Assembly: GCA_026874595.1 (NCBI GenBank)
Contig: CM049309.1
Span: forward strand, 39,387,079-39,451,078
Origin: Sipunculus nudus
Lineage: Eukaryota > Annelida > Sipuncula > Golfingiida > Sipunculidae
Direction of reading: 5' to 3'
DNA: 64,000 nucleotides
Positions 14,001 through 23,667 of the stretch are shown piece by piece. How positions within the stretch are numbered: position 1 is the stretch's first letter; every line of letters begins with the position of its first letter. A model generated the notes under the pieces. It did no database searches, had not been told where the DNA came from, and saw only the letters and a list, made by a program, of their open reading frames with translations. Position numbers and translations under genes: made by a program.

Positions 14001-17000
14001 TTTTCTCTTATTCAAGTGCTGACCACGCTCAAGACAATCCTATATTATAGTATCCCATAACACACTGACTTATAACATTATAACCACAATAAATCTTCCA
14101 TGAATCATTGGTTAACAGAATACATTCTGACAAGATTATACCCAGTGCATATTATTCTTCATGTAATGTGAAAATAATTTAATAGAATATTTCATTCATT
14201 GAACCTTTAATAATCTAGAACCGTTTTTGGTTGATTAATGCATTACCTTTGTTCCATAACAGCTAAATACTGGAAAAAGGCATTTTGATATTCAGTATTT
14301 ATACCATCACCTCCTTACAAACATAAGATATCATTTATGAAAACCAATGTAAAGTTGAAGTACGCGTGAACGTATAAAATTTATGCCAGAATTTAAATTG
14401 GTGTTTATTTTTTTTCAGATGACGAAAATGATATGTTATATTTCGTGCAAAAAGATGGGGATCGTTGGCACGTTGTTGAGAATATGCGCGTCAACAGTGT
14501 CAGGTTGGATCAGGTGCAGTTTGCTCTGAATGAACCCATCTACAGGTAACCGCCACACCCTATACATTAAAGTCCTCACGAAAAATAGGCATTAATAGAT
14601 AAAAAAGAATATAAGATTTAATTATATATTTTATTTTAAAAAAGTGAAATGAATCTTTCTACACACGGAAATAGCCTTTAATATTTTAACGGTAAATGAC
14701 CAGGTTCAAAGAAAATTTACACAAAACAGCACATTTTGCGACAGTTGTAATGACTGCGTTCTGTGAGGTGGATGGTAACATATTATGGTTTCCATTCGTT
14801 ACAGGTTTATGGTTGTGCGAACAAGAACGTCAGCTGAAGCCACTGATGCCCGACAGATGGCGACAACCATCGAAAATTACCTGACGCAGCGGCTGGCAAA
14901 TGTCATTGTCAAACAAAGGTTTGTGTCCCCGTTAGTCATTATTCTAACAACCAGGATCTGACCCCTATATGCCACCAAGATAAAGTATATTTTTTTCCGT
15001 TAACAAAATTTGTTTTTACATTCATATGTCTGTTTCAGATAAAGTAACATATATTTTGTCTCTGTTATGTCTATAGGTTATCTTAAAGATGGCCTTTAGC
15101 TCTATTGATCTGTTTTGGATTAGTCTGCAAGCTTAATTAAGAATGATTTTTGTTTTTGAGAATATATACGCTGCCTTTAAATTTATAACGTTTAACAGAC
15201 TGGGGAAATATATCTGGTGCACGTTTTATACAGACAATGTTTCATCTCCAATAAATACAGTTAGTATATAACACATAATAATCTATTCCCCCCTACATAA
15301 AAAAATGTCTATATGTGAAAGTGGGAGAAGTAGGCGAAACTTTTACACTTTCAGACACGAAGCTGCGGAAGAAAATATATGCAAGGCAATAATTCAATAT
15401 ATTTATCAATATGGTTTGTGCACAGTCACATAAATTTTTGTTTCAGAATTTGGTCCAGTGATAATTAAGTTCTGAAAACACAGAAAGAGCAGGCGACAAT
15501 TTTTCGAACAACCAAGAATAATACTTGTATAAAGTAATATAAAACGTATAAAGCATAATATGTTTTCTTGTCAAAAGGGGTGATGACCCGAATGACATCA
15601 TCGTTCACGTGGTGCCCCACAACAAAACTGACCGCACCCTACGTCAGCTGGTAGAGGAAGGTTACGACGAGGGTCCGGGGTCCAGTGTTGACATCATCCT
15701 ACGGGAGAGTGACGTTCTCCAGATAGACTTCCGGGGGAACATCCAGCGTGAGAACGACAATGAGGCTGAACAACTTACCATGACATACAACTCCAATATT
15801 GCAACATGTGCGTCGTGCCGCGTGGCTGAAGTAGACAGGTTCTTACAGAGGAGTTATCAGGTTTACAGAGGATTTCTGCAGGTCTACCGACGTCTGAAGA
15901 AGACCCGGACCCCGACAAAGGAGGAACTGGAGGCTGGAGCTGACCCAGATGAGCTGGTGGTGGAGTACAGCAAGGAGCTGCTGACCGAACTGCTCATCAG
16001 TCTACCCAAGGTATTACTAGTACAGTAAAATCTCGCCTTACGGCCACCTCGGTTTAGCGACCACCTCAAAATAACAACCACTTAGTACTGCATGATCCCG
16101 ATTCATTTTTGCTCTTTATTTGTGACCTCGTTTATTCGACCATTTCGAAAATGCGACCAATTTATCGAGGTCCCGTTGGATGTCGTAATTTCGAGGTTTA
16201 ACTGTATATCAAGGGAGCTACACTCTGATCAAACTTGGTACAAATACCTGAAAAAAAGTACCTTCATTTACTGGAACGAGTTTGATGATTGTGGTGCTGT
16301 CGTAATCTCTTTATTCGCCCATGTCATATGTATGTTCTCCCGTAATGCTGGTGACATAATTTGAATAAAATATCCAATTTTCTAAAAATCAAATTTCTTT
16401 CAGTATTTGATATAACAATTGAACTTACGGCTACATATCAATTGAACTATATCAAGAATACTTTGTTGATTTTCGTATTGCAAAAATCTAAGCAAGCGAC
16501 ATCAACTACCGATAAAAACTAGGCTTCACATCGTGTTAACATAAGGAAATTTATTCTTCTTTATCTTTTAAGGATGCATCTCCGATTGAATCTGTTGTCA
16601 AAGTGCCCATCAGAATTAAATCATGGAGCGACGCAGTGAATGATGACACACTGCGCTACCTGGCGGGAGACTTGGGAGATGACTGGCAGCGTCTGGCATA
16701 CTATCTAAACATCAAGCGCATGCGCATCCAGGCCATTATGCGTAATAACGCCCAAAGCGAGAGGCGCGAAGAAGAAGCGGCGTTTGATATGCTTCTGACG
16801 TGGGCTAAACGAGTACCACGTGGGATGAGCAAAGTGAGTAACCTAATGCATTTTCATAGATAGCTTTTTCAATTTCCGTAAACCGTATCATTTGTCATAT
16901 TATCGCCCCATTTTTTCGATAGACAATCCCTGGTCATAGTTGGTAATATAAGCCATTTAATGCCTTCATTGTATGGGGGTTCTAACTTAGAAATGACGGC

Positions 17001-18055
17001 TCAATGCTAAACCGTGTAGGCTTAAGTATTACGTTTGCTACTAAAACACGTAAAATAAAACATGATTCCATGCTCCGATAGACGTAACTCGGTATATGCT
17101 TTACCGCGAGGTGGCAGTACCTATTCTTGGCGTTGCCATACAGCAAGTTTGATGGCTCTGTAAAGCCTAAGTCTAAGAAAATTGGGAAAATTCCTGGGAT
17201 AGTCGTGGGTGTTTCGTACAAAATTCAGGTGTTCTACGAGGAAAAAGCTATCGTAGACCCTTGTCGTAAAATTTTGACCATGTTCAAGATTTTTTCAGCG
17301 TCGTAGGTTATTCTTTATATCAGGCCGATCTCGTATGTCTGTTGTACGATGCCTTACGACTGTGTTTCGATAAACCTATGACTTTCGTACTCTATTTTGG
17401 CTGAGGCCCTACGAATCGCAGGATTTTCCTACAATAGCCGAACGATTGCCGCCCGTTCTACCTATGACGGTCCTACGTTGTAGGTAATTCCTTCGACTGC
17501 CATGGGTTTGTCTTAAGCCTACGTCACAAACATCGCACAACACATATATAACAGGTCTACGACCGAAAACTGAGGAAATTTTTCTTTTGTATAAAGACCA
17601 TCGTAGGGACCTCATATACGACCTCATAGGAAGACTCCGACAGCCCTGACCAATTTTCCCACTACCGTCGTGCAACATATATTTTATATGTGAACGCTTC
17701 CACGAAATTATAAGAAAACCTCTCCCAAACCAACGACGGTTCAATCTGACGTAGCCCTGCAGAATTCGTACGACATGACTGACAAAATCATAGGTTGTTT
17801 GTGCCATAGGCTTTAGTGGAGGAATCAAGTCTTATCCATTGCATCGACTATGATCATGTGGGTGCGTAAAAATAATGATAAATGGAACAATAGAACGCTT
17901 GCTTGTAGACGCCCTTACGATTTTTTATCTTAATGTTTCAGAGTACAATTCTGATCAATGCCCTTTTGCGTTCTGGAAGAGAAGACCTTGCCGAGCACAT
18001 CAATGACCTTGATAGAAAATTCAAGAAACGGCGGAACACCCTTGCTTCGGCGTGA
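719..18055 (+). CDS. DTHD1-like protein: coiled coil, ZU5/UPA-type region, C-terminal Death domain (11 exons)
   Basis: Joined exons 719-1100, 2060-2258, 8174-8308, 9172-9354, 12607-12732, 13099-13342, 14419-14545, 14805-14918, 15578-16010, 16573-16833 and 17942-18055 give 768 codons from ATG 730. All junctions are GT-AG and every phase matches. Residues 1-124 are a charged E/R/K/A-rich coiled coil. Residues ~125-350 look like ZU5 sheet: the segment CSAIVTMEWTSKRFENPIQM resembles the signature at the end of the ankyrin ZU5 repeat. A low-complexity K/Q/P/E linker follows (~350-410), then a UPA-like region with YFVQKDGDRWHVV (~424-640). The Death domain is at ~657-760 (SWSDAVNDDTLRYLAGDLG through GREDLAEHI). 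The ZU5-UPA-Death order is known from UNC5, PIDD and ankyrin. The absence of a transmembrane segment, LRRs and ankyrin repeats makes a DTHD1-like adaptor the best match. A role in death-domain signalling is inferred from family. The acceptor before the ATG-bearing exon implies an unseen 5' exon. Confidence 0.8.
1360..1560 (+). repeat. Interspersed repeat shared with 28.74-28.98 and 41.38-41.62 kb
   Basis: This intron-1 segment contains CCCCACATGTTATAAACACG followed by TATAAATAAAACGAACAG. The same sequence occurs reverse-complemented at about 28740-28980 and 41380-41620. A short conserved reading frame (GPPTCYKHVAINKT here, GPPTYYKHVNINKT there) is visible. The class is unknown, and the frame may simply reflect repeat conservation. 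Confidence 0.6.
2060..2258 (+). CDS. DTHD1-like exon 2
   Basis: The acceptor is AACAG (AG 2058-2059) and the donor GTATCT at 2259. The first base completes the split Thr codon of exon 1, and the exon ends in phase 0, matching exon 3. It encodes a beta-rich segment beginning FKVDSGEFEHGIGCIV and ending APKEEAELKAR. The alternative GT at 2257 breaks the phase with exon 3 and was rejected. Confidence 0.8.
2340..2712. mobile_element. hAT-type MITE, intron 2, copy A
   Basis: The left end CAATAGCGTCAATT and right end TGACGCCCCTA are inverted relatives of the ends of copy B. The element is flanked by ACGGGAAC (2332-2339) and ACGGGTAC (2713-2720), an 8-bp target duplication with one mismatch, as expected for hAT. 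The interior carries a long (TA)n block and no transposase. Confidence 0.75.
3093..3513. mobile_element. hAT-type MITE, intron 2, copy B, with perfect 8-bp TSD
   Basis: It begins CAGTGGCGTCAAT and ends ATTGACGCCCCTG, terminal inverted repeats of the hAT CAGNGGCG type. GATACGAC lies immediately outside at both ends (3085-3092 and 3514-3521), a perfect 8-bp duplication. The interior has (TA)n tracts and G- and C-runs flanking a palindromic GTATATATAC. It has no coding capacity. Confidence 0.88.
3690..3812. mobile_element. Decayed relative of the 25.6-kb MITE
   Basis: The right half, with GGGTTGGACCCC and CTGGATCCGCCCC, matches the right end of the 209-bp element at 25579-25787. The left inverted repeat is not convincing, so this is probably a truncated or decayed copy. 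Confidence 0.5.
4650..5345. repeat. Degenerate minisatellite, ~34-36-bp unit, with a higher-order tail
   Basis: About 15 imperfect copies of a unit like ATGGTCATCATTGCGGAGTG plus GTCGTGTTAACG run from about 4650 to 5160. From ~5155 to 5450 a larger block recurs twice: GGTGATGGCAGGG, then a TCCACCACTA/TTCACCACTA motif, then TTTTCATC. It lies inside intron 2 of the DTHD1-like gene. One unit has expanded into a G-run at ~4943-4967. Confidence 0.8.
7248..7300. mobile_element. Orphan hAT-like terminus followed by a G-run
   Basis: CTCAGTGGCGTCGG matches the left terminus of the hAT-type MITE at 3093 and is followed by the same G-rich subterminal region, here expanded to more than 20 G residues with few interruptions. 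No partner terminus was found before the exon at 8174. Confidence 0.45.
7970..8040. repeat. (TA)n microsatellite, ~70 bp
   Basis: An uninterrupted TA dinucleotide array in intron 2 of the DTHD1-like gene. It generates spurious Tyr-Ile reading frames on both strands. Confidence 0.95.
8174..8308 (+). CDS. DTHD1-like exon 3 (ZU5-like strands)
   Basis: The acceptor is TTTTTGCAG (ending 8173) and the donor GTAACT at 8309. The exon is 45 codons in phase 0/0. It encodes GPLFVAMPHCTTRASA and then EPVIKAEKGDSWVELKSMEV, a beta-strand pattern like the middle of ZU5 domains. Confidence 0.85.
8637..9002. mobile_element. ~365-bp inverted-repeat element in intron 3, copy 1
   Basis: It starts GCCGCGTGTCCACTTG and ends ATAAGTGGACACGCAG, with extended subterminal repeats rich in ATGCGG/CCGCAT. 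The same element occurs at 30301-30637. The interior is itself palindromic: AAGGACTGTGTCCAT is mirrored by ATGGACACAGTCCTT. There is no transposase. Superfamily not assigned. Confidence 0.8.
9172..9354 (+). CDS. DTHD1-like exon 4 (ZU5-like)
   Basis: The acceptor is TTATTTCAG (AG 9170-9171) and the donor GTAAGC at 9355. The exon is 61 codons in phase 0/0. It encodes a segment with the fold-typical pattern AEVPAFTNLAVVTRFKRDF, comparable with the ankyrin/UNC5 ZU5 region in which the domain closes on itself and is followed by a Phe/Leu-rich strand. Confidence 0.85.
10654..10803. mobile_element. ~150-bp foldback/MITE in intron 4
   Basis: Two imperfect complementary arms of about 60 bp: the left arm has TTTTAAGCAACCAGTAACAG and TATTAAACTATATATG, the right arm CATATAGTTTAATA and CTGTTACTGGGTGCTTAAAA. 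A short A-rich centre separates them. This would form a long hairpin in the pre-mRNA. Confidence 0.7.
12607..12732 (+). CDS. DTHD1-like exon 5 (end of ZU5, start of UPA)
   Basis: The acceptor is CATTTTAG (ending 12606) and the donor GTTAGC at 12733. The exon is 42 codons in phase 0/0. It encodes CSAIVTMEWTSKRFENPIQ, which parallels the conserved ankyrin motif in which a Pro-Ile-Val-Thr strand is followed by a Lys-Phe-x-x-Pro-Ile turn. Confidence 0.85.
13099..13342 (+). CDS. DTHD1-like exon 6 with Lys/Gln-rich linker
   Basis: The acceptor is GGTTACAG and the donor GTAGGT at 13343; the exon ends in phase 1. It starts MTLPVPPNPVKAKK, continuing the ZU5/UPA strand, then runs into a low-complexity linker: poly-Ala, Lys-rich, PPPEPEP, a Lys/Glu run and a CAG-encoded Gln run. 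It re-enters structured sequence at FTKWYMGQYG. The internal ATG is codon 1 of the exon, not a gene start. Confidence 0.82.
14419..14545 (+). CDS. DTHD1-like exon 7 (UPA-like)
   Basis: The acceptor is TTTTTTTCAG (ending 14418) and the donor GTAACC at 14546. It enters in phase 1, completing an Asp codon, and exits in phase 2. It encodes an acidic stretch then YFVQKDGDRWHVVENMRVN, resembling the UPA-domain opening in which an aromatic/Lys/Asp turn is followed by Trp. Confidence 0.85.
14805..14918 (+). CDS. DTHD1-like exon 8
   Basis: The acceptor is CGTTACAG (AG 14803-14804) and the donor GTTTGT at 14919. Both junctions split Arg codons (AG|G). It encodes FMVVRTRTSAEATDARQM and a short amphipathic helix ending ANVIVKQR. 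Confidence 0.83.
15578..16010 (+). CDS. DTHD1-like exon 9 (long exon, second UPA-like part)
   Basis: The acceptor is CAAAAG (AG 15576-15577) and the donor GTATTA at 16011. The exon is 433 bases, entering in phase 2 and leaving in phase 0. It includes DDPNDIIVHVVPHNKTDRT, a beta-rich core, two Cys in ATCASCRVAE, and a helical connector with many Arg, Lys and Glu residues ahead of the Death domain. The acceptor is weak: AAAG, with a broken pyrimidine tract. Confidence 0.83.
16023..16204. mobile_element. pogo/Tigger-like MITE just after the exon-9 donor
   Basis: The termini CAGTAAAATCTCGCCTTACG and (reverse-complemented right end) CAGTTAAACCTCGAAATTAC are inverted repeats of the pogo/Tigger type, flanked by TA on both sides (16021-16022 and 16205-16206). 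The 182-bp element has no transposase. It starts 13 bp after the exon-9 donor, so this intron has only about a dozen bases of original 5' sequence left. Confidence 0.78.
16573..16833 (+). CDS. DTHD1-like exon 10 (Death domain helices 1-5)
   Basis: The acceptor is TCTTTTAAG (AG 16571-16572) and the donor GTGAGT at 16834. The exon is 87 codons in phase 0/0. It contains most of the Death domain: the helix 1/2 motif LRYLAGDLGDDWQRLAYYL, a basic helix 3, and the DMLLTWAKRV segment that matches the Death-domain helix 5 Trp motif. Confidence 0.9.
16976..17835. repeat. Palindrome-rich intronic block with CCTACG/CGTAGG motifs
   Basis: The last intron of the DTHD1-like gene contains a GC-richer stretch with many short copies of CCTACGA, TCGTAGG, CCTACGTTGTAGG and TTCGTAC on both strands. 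The density of complementary heptamers suggests a decayed foldback or satellite-derived element. Boundaries are approximate and no transposase was seen. Confidence 0.5.
17942..18055 (+). CDS. DTHD1-like exon 11 (last Death-domain helix and stop)
   Basis: The acceptor is AATGTTTCAG (AG 17940-17941). It begins STILINALLRSGREDLAEHI, the classical last helix of a Death domain (Leu-x-x-Ala-Leu ... Gly-Arg-x-Asp-Leu-Ala). It ends in a basic tail and TGA at 18053-18055. No clear AATAAA was found in the next few hundred bases. Confidence 0.9.
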   Translation, partial: STILINALLRSGREDLAEHINDLDRKFKKRRNTLASA

Positions 18056-19035
18056 AAATGACAGAAGGAACCACAAGCCAAACATGATTGGTGATAAGCA
18101 CAAGAACAATATTACACGTAATGGAATACTACATCAATGTTACATTTATCAATATTATCAGTGAAATGACAACCTTTATTCATGAAAGACTTTAATATAT
18201 TTAATATACATATTTAAAACTCGTTTAAAACAAAATTGTGCGTGACTAACAGTGAGAGAGAAAGAGTGAGAACACATATCTGCAGAACTTAGAGAAATAG
18301 ATCTTAGCCAGATAGATCTGTTCCTGTCTCAAAGTACAAACATTCCTCCGTTGCACGTCCCCAGATTCCACGAAATCAGATATATATTCTCATAATTTCA
18401 TGAAACACCGACATCTTTCATGTGTGTTTACATCATATTCATAAATGTTTATGCTTCTTTGCAAAATTAGAAAAGATCAGCATTCGATTTATAATTTATG
18501 ACATTTGTAGAGTGTGCGTTGATTTTTGTGTCTGTCTTTACTTTGATCGCCTGTCGGCTGTTGTCATCCGTCCATCCCCTCTATCTGTCGGTAGTTTTTT
18601 TTTATTTTCTTTGGCGATTACTGGGTGGATATCCAGATTCGCATCCTATTCTGTAAACATGAATAGGCAAGGAAAAGGGTAGCGCAACTCAATTTAGATG
18701 AACCCCCTTCTTTTGTGCTTCATTTTATGCGCTCTTTGGCACTTGCAAGATTTCATCTACAATTCTACATATCATAGTGTGTGAGGGTACAGGAAGAAAT
18801 GCAAGGTCATGCAGTTTTCACATATATTCCCGTAACATTTTACTAAACCTCCGTACATATACATCTTGACAAAAGTAGTTCACATATTTCAGTGCGCTGT
18901 TTACATTTTTCACGGTTATTAGACTTTTGCTCACTTTTAGTACTTGAATATTGCGGGTCGTGGACTTTCAGATCTAATGCACCGGCACTGAATGGAATAG
19001 AGCTGAAAAAGGATATATTCGAATATGAATATATT

Positions 19036-19099
<64 letters not shown>

Positions 19100-21590
19100 G
19101 TATGCAAAACGTTTACCAGCGAACATTGGATCTTTGGCCTATCGTTTAACATGTACATGTATATAAAAGATACCAGCTCCCATCTCCGATACCGAAGCCA
19201 CCCGAAAGAACTTTGGCTTTAATATGTGTAATTCTCTACTATTCTCTTGTGTAAAGGTATTTGTATATCACATTATTTACTGTTGTTTAAGAGGTTGTAT
19301 ATATTTACAGTATTAATACACGTAAAAACAAGTATGATTTAATATAAACCATGGTGCTTTATGTGTTATTCTCGATTATTTGTGATAGCCACCAGGGGTC
19401 GCTCAGATCGGTGGTGGCAAATGTGTTTACCCAAATACAATCCGTCCATTTGGCAAAGAGTGTGATATTTATACATAATACAATGATGATATTAATAATA
19501 TGATGATCTTAACATATATTATTCTGAAGCTTTCTTTATACGGTTCATATCAAGGGATATACGTAAAATATGATTATGATGTGAAGTAAGAGGCTCTGTT
19601 GAAAAGACATGGTCAAAATCGTCTCTACGTTATTAAGTTCTTATTTGGGTGGTGGTGATGGTCTTAAATTTACGGTACATAACTGTGTAACATTTTGTTT
19701 CTTGGACTACAGTGGATTATATCATGTAGATCAGATTATCTCGGATATACCCTGATATGCCTTGAAAGTTATGCAGTGTAATTATACATTTACATGCAAA
19801 ATTGAAAATTTATCTTTTATGTTCAAATGTGAACTTTGTTAATGGGTTTTTATAAAAAAATCCCTATATTTTCATAAAGGGAATGGTTAAGGAACTTTTA
19901 ATCAAATGAAACAGAACGTGAATTAAATGAATATGAATTCAATGAATGTGAATAAAATGAATGTGAACTAAATGGAACACGACTGCTGATATGATCGTAC
20001 AATATTATTTACATATGGCAGCCTTTCATGTTTAACTGTCCGGAGACTCCGCATATACTGAACTGTATATTCGTGCCAATAAACTGCATATTTATTTTCA
20101 GTGTTTTTTCATCAGTTGTGTTCAATGAACTAAACTTAGTTTAACTGAATGATAAGTAGGGCCATTTTTATCATCTACGAGGCTCAGGGAAAACTCCATT
20201 GAACGTGCCCGTGTCCCACAATCCCTACCCGTCAACATAAGTTATTTTGAAAAATTTACGATGTACAGGCTCATGACATGTTAAACCATGCAAGATTTTT
20301 TTTTAATTTAAAATTTCTATCAATTCAAGCGGTTAAGGGAATAATTTATAATTTTCTTTTCTTATTGTATTGTTCTATTTTTATTTCTTGATCTGTTTTT
20401 ATTCATAAAAACGTTTATCAAGCTGGGTCTTCCTAAGCCTTTTGGCCTTGAGCATATGCCCCATACCCCCTACAGATAAAAAGAGATTTTAGATTTATGA
20501 TGAACAAAACATTGGTCCTTTTTAGTTTAATATTCTATAATTTCCGTCAGTAAATGTCATGTCCATCAAGCGGCGCCGCCACTGTCACGTGAATCAAAGC
20601 ATTGTGAAAACATGCTGTGAAAACTAAATCACCGCACGTGTGGCATAAACGTATCCAAAATATAGGGTGTCCACATCTCTTGTCTTGACGCTTGATTAGG
20701 GATATTGTTAGATCATTCAAATAAATAATGACACCATCTTGATGTATAACATGTGGGTTTTAATCAGTTCTTGGTCGTTCGTCAAATCTGTATATTGCCC
20801 GCATGACCAGCGTGTCCGCCATCTAGCTCAGGTCTGACATCTGACCTTTTAACTATACTACAGATAACAAATTCAACTTTGTCATATGTAATAAAATACA
20901 CTTCTGGCCGTAACATTGGTCGAAAGAAATCTAGAACCAAAATTTGTTCAGCCTACAACAATAACAGCCCCCAACCACTTACAGGGCCGCCCGTCAGTCC
21001 GTTATTAGTTTAGTAACAATAAAACCCAGGATATTAAATTTCACATGCTGATAGGTCTTGAAAAGTCGTCTGTTGAAACAAAAATAAGGCAAACTGTCAA
21101 ATATATTCTGTGAGTAACAGCAAAACAAATTGTTATGGAATTTGCTTATTGCAATATCTTATTATGTTATGTAATTGCTCAAATTATGTAATGTTTGCAT
21201 CTCAACTACGACTGAGGCCATCAGCGTCAAATTTTACAGGAATACAGGACTCGAGATTGATATAGGCGAGTAACGTCGACATGGTACCAGATGTATATTA
21301 ACTAAATTTAGCAAAATACATTTGTATTTTACACTTTCTTGCAGATTAAGTCTGACAATATAACTTGGATGAATATAAATTGGTTTTAATTACTTCTTAT
21401 CCTATTTTTTCATATAATTGTGTGCTTTGTCGATAATATTATTATCATTAATAGTTATTCATCAAATATAACAAATCCATGAAGCTACACAGATATCTGC
21501 CTTACAGTCCTAGTTCATATCTAACCATTTTTGCGCTAAATATAATTGTTAAATTTGCTAACCGTTATATAACAGCTAGCTGCTAAACCA
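18056..21590. other. Intergenic AT-rich region without recognisable gene
   Basis: Between the DTHD1-like stop codon and the GA repeat at 21607 no convincing exon was found. It holds a (TA)n array at about 19038-19093 and a short tandem of an ATGAATGTGAA-type unit at about 19918-19970. The rest is AT-rich sequence with many stop codons in all frames. Confidence 0.6.
19038..19093. repeat. (TA)n microsatellite
   Basis: A TA array of about 55 bp in intergenic DNA. Confidence 0.95.
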
Positions 21591-21606
21591 TTCTTTGCTC
21601 ACATTT

Positions 21607-21644
<38 letters not shown>

Positions 21645-21710
21645 CAAAGTAAAGAAAGACCTTCGATTGGATTTTGGTCTCTTTCTCATTCAGTTCCTGT
21701 CTCACTCTCA

Positions 21711-21715
<5 letters not shown>
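21607..21715. repeat. (GA)n plus unique spacer repeat, copy 1 of 3
   Basis: A GA array is followed by GGCAAAGTAAAGAAAGACCTT and a CTC-rich tail ending CTGTCTCACT, then a long TA array. The same order (CT/GA array, AAAGTGxGAAAGAAC core, TTTCTGTxTCACTTGG, TA array) recurs at about 27055-27232 and 40310-40443 downstream of both dehydrogenase genes. Confidence 0.6.

Positions 21716-21780
<65 letters not shown>
21713..21780. repeat. (TA)n microsatellite, left flank of the Tigger-like element
   Basis: A TA array of nearly 70 bp directly abutting the left terminus of the element at 21781. A matching array abuts its right terminus. Confidence 0.95.
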
Positions 21781-21784
<4 letters not shown>

Positions 21785-22674
21785 GAACGCCTGCTAACGG
21801 CAACGCCTCGATAACGGTCAGTTCGTCCATAACGGTCAGATTTTCCGGTCCCGAATTTTCGACCGTTATATTTCATTATCATTTTGTCAATTACGGTCAC
21901 TCCTCTATTCCGTATTACGGCCAGGTCTCTCGGTCCCGCAGGCCGGGAAACGCCTCAGTTACGGTCAGGGGCAGTGACTCCGTGACATGGGCTATACAAT
22001 TCGAGCGGCCACTTCTGACCTCAATATCATTACTGAAGTGTCCGCTCTCACATATTCCTGTCTGTTAATGAGTGCCTAGATAAAGGTAACCACTCGACCG
22101 TGACTTAGTTGTTTAACACGTAGCTAGCGTCATACTACTAACTCAGCCTCATTCGTAGGCACAATAGTAGGTCTAAGGCATGTGTTCCCACCTGCGTGTA
22201 TGTTTGGGAATCAGTCGTGCGAGCCGGATCTTAATCATGGTGTTTGTCATTTAATTAACGAATGACGACAAGCGGGTCCCGATGATTATGCCATCAGAAA
22301 AACGTTGGATCTGTGGATCTTTAAACTTTCTTTAATGTCCTTGTGAACACGTACATCAAACGAAAACCGTGCGGCAATCATCGCACCATTTACTCATACA
22401 TGAATAATTATGAATGCAAAATAAACATTATTACATGTGTAAAATGGTACGCATAATCTGTCTCAATCACTTTGACCATTATTTTTTATTGATAACAGTA
22501 ATTATACTAATACTCTGTATATACGTTTATTTTGTTGATTGTAATAAAAATTTTAACTTTGTTTTCGTGTTACAATTTAACCCCCCTATCCTTGTTAAGT
22601 CCTGTATAACGACCACTCCTGTATTAAGGCCACTTTCATCCAGACCCGATTGTGACCGTAATACAGGCGTTCTA

Positions 22675-22677
<3 letters not shown>
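21781..22677. mobile_element. Tigger/pogo-like non-autonomous element in a (TA)n array
   Basis: The left terminus is AGTAGAACGCCTGCTAACGG. The reverse complement of the right terminus is CAGTAGAACGCCTGTATTAC, so the outer ~14 bp are inverted repeats of the Tigger/pogo type. Subterminal regions are rich in ATAACGGTCA-type motifs on the left and ATAACGACCACT-type motifs on the right. Both ends sit in TA repeats, consistent with TA target choice. No transposase (DDE) reading frame was found in the ~0.9 kb, so it is non-autonomous. Confidence 0.8.

Positions 22678-22732
<55 letters not shown>
22678..22732. repeat. (TA)n microsatellite, right flank of the Tigger-like element
   Basis: A TA array of about 55 bp that continues the array interrupted by the element. 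Confidence 0.95.
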
Positions 22733-22735
<3 letters not shown>

Positions 22736-23342
22736 ATTACATTCAAATATGTTTCTCAACACATGCAATAGTATCAAATCGTCAACTGTATCAAAAGCAG
22801 CACTCACGTCTTTTGCTACAAATGAAGTGATACAATAACACACACACATATATATATATATTCTGTACCAGTAAGTATGGGTACGTTGTTACTTAATGAC
22901 ACATGTCAACTTTGCGTTCAATATAAAGATTGATCTGGAGCCTCTAAGAACATTTGTCACCATTTAACCTTTATTGTTACATTAAAAACACTACTTTTCA
23001 CAAGTTTTATATCCGGGATTTAAATCTGATTTTTTTTATAAAACATCTGTTATACAAAAATGGCCTGAATAAGTACACGTTATTGCATGTACACTAATAC
23101 GGTACACTGAACTCAATATATGCACAATAATAAGTGAAATGCCAGGGCTTGACTTTTTTTCAAGCAACATGCTTAAACTGGATCGACATGACCCAATTAC
23201 AGTAACTTTTTTGAAGCAGGTATTTTATTTGTGCACTGTCTGCGCTACATATGTTCATACATCAGTACAGCATATTTTACACACAGACCGATGTGGCAAC
23301 ACACTTGACGCTTTAACAGTTGGTCAACTATTCCATCGAACA

Positions 23343-23667
23343 ATGGCTGTGGTGCTGTTGGCAGCGTTTCTCCTGTTTATCTATGTTACCTGCAGGTTTG
23401 TAGATTACCTATACCGGTCTCCCCGTTTGTGTACAGACAACAGATCTGTACTGATCACGGGTTGCGACAGCGGCTTCGGACATAAACTGGCGCGTCGTCT
23501 GGATTCCATGGGATGCAACGTTTTCGCCGCATGTCTGACGTCACAGGGAGAAGAGCTCCTGAAGAAGGAGGCATCATCGAGATTGGTCACTATACACCTG
23601 GATGTGACGAAACATGATGACGTCACCAGGGTGTACAACAAAGTAAAAGATAAGCTGGGCGGCAGAG
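23343..23667 (+). CDS. SDR copy 1 exon 1: membrane anchor and Rossmann start
   Basis: ATG 23343 to the donor GTGGGT at 23668, ending in phase 1. It encodes the hydrophobic N-terminus, RSVLITGCDSGFGHKLARRL, and the LDVTKHDDV segment with the Asp that contacts adenine in SDRs. Confidence 0.9.

Noticed and set aside
23139-23342. Upstream in-frame extension of SDR copy 1
   Set aside because: Copy 2 has a stop and frame differences in the same stretch while keeping the ATG at the start of the hydrophobic anchor, and family members start with that anchor.
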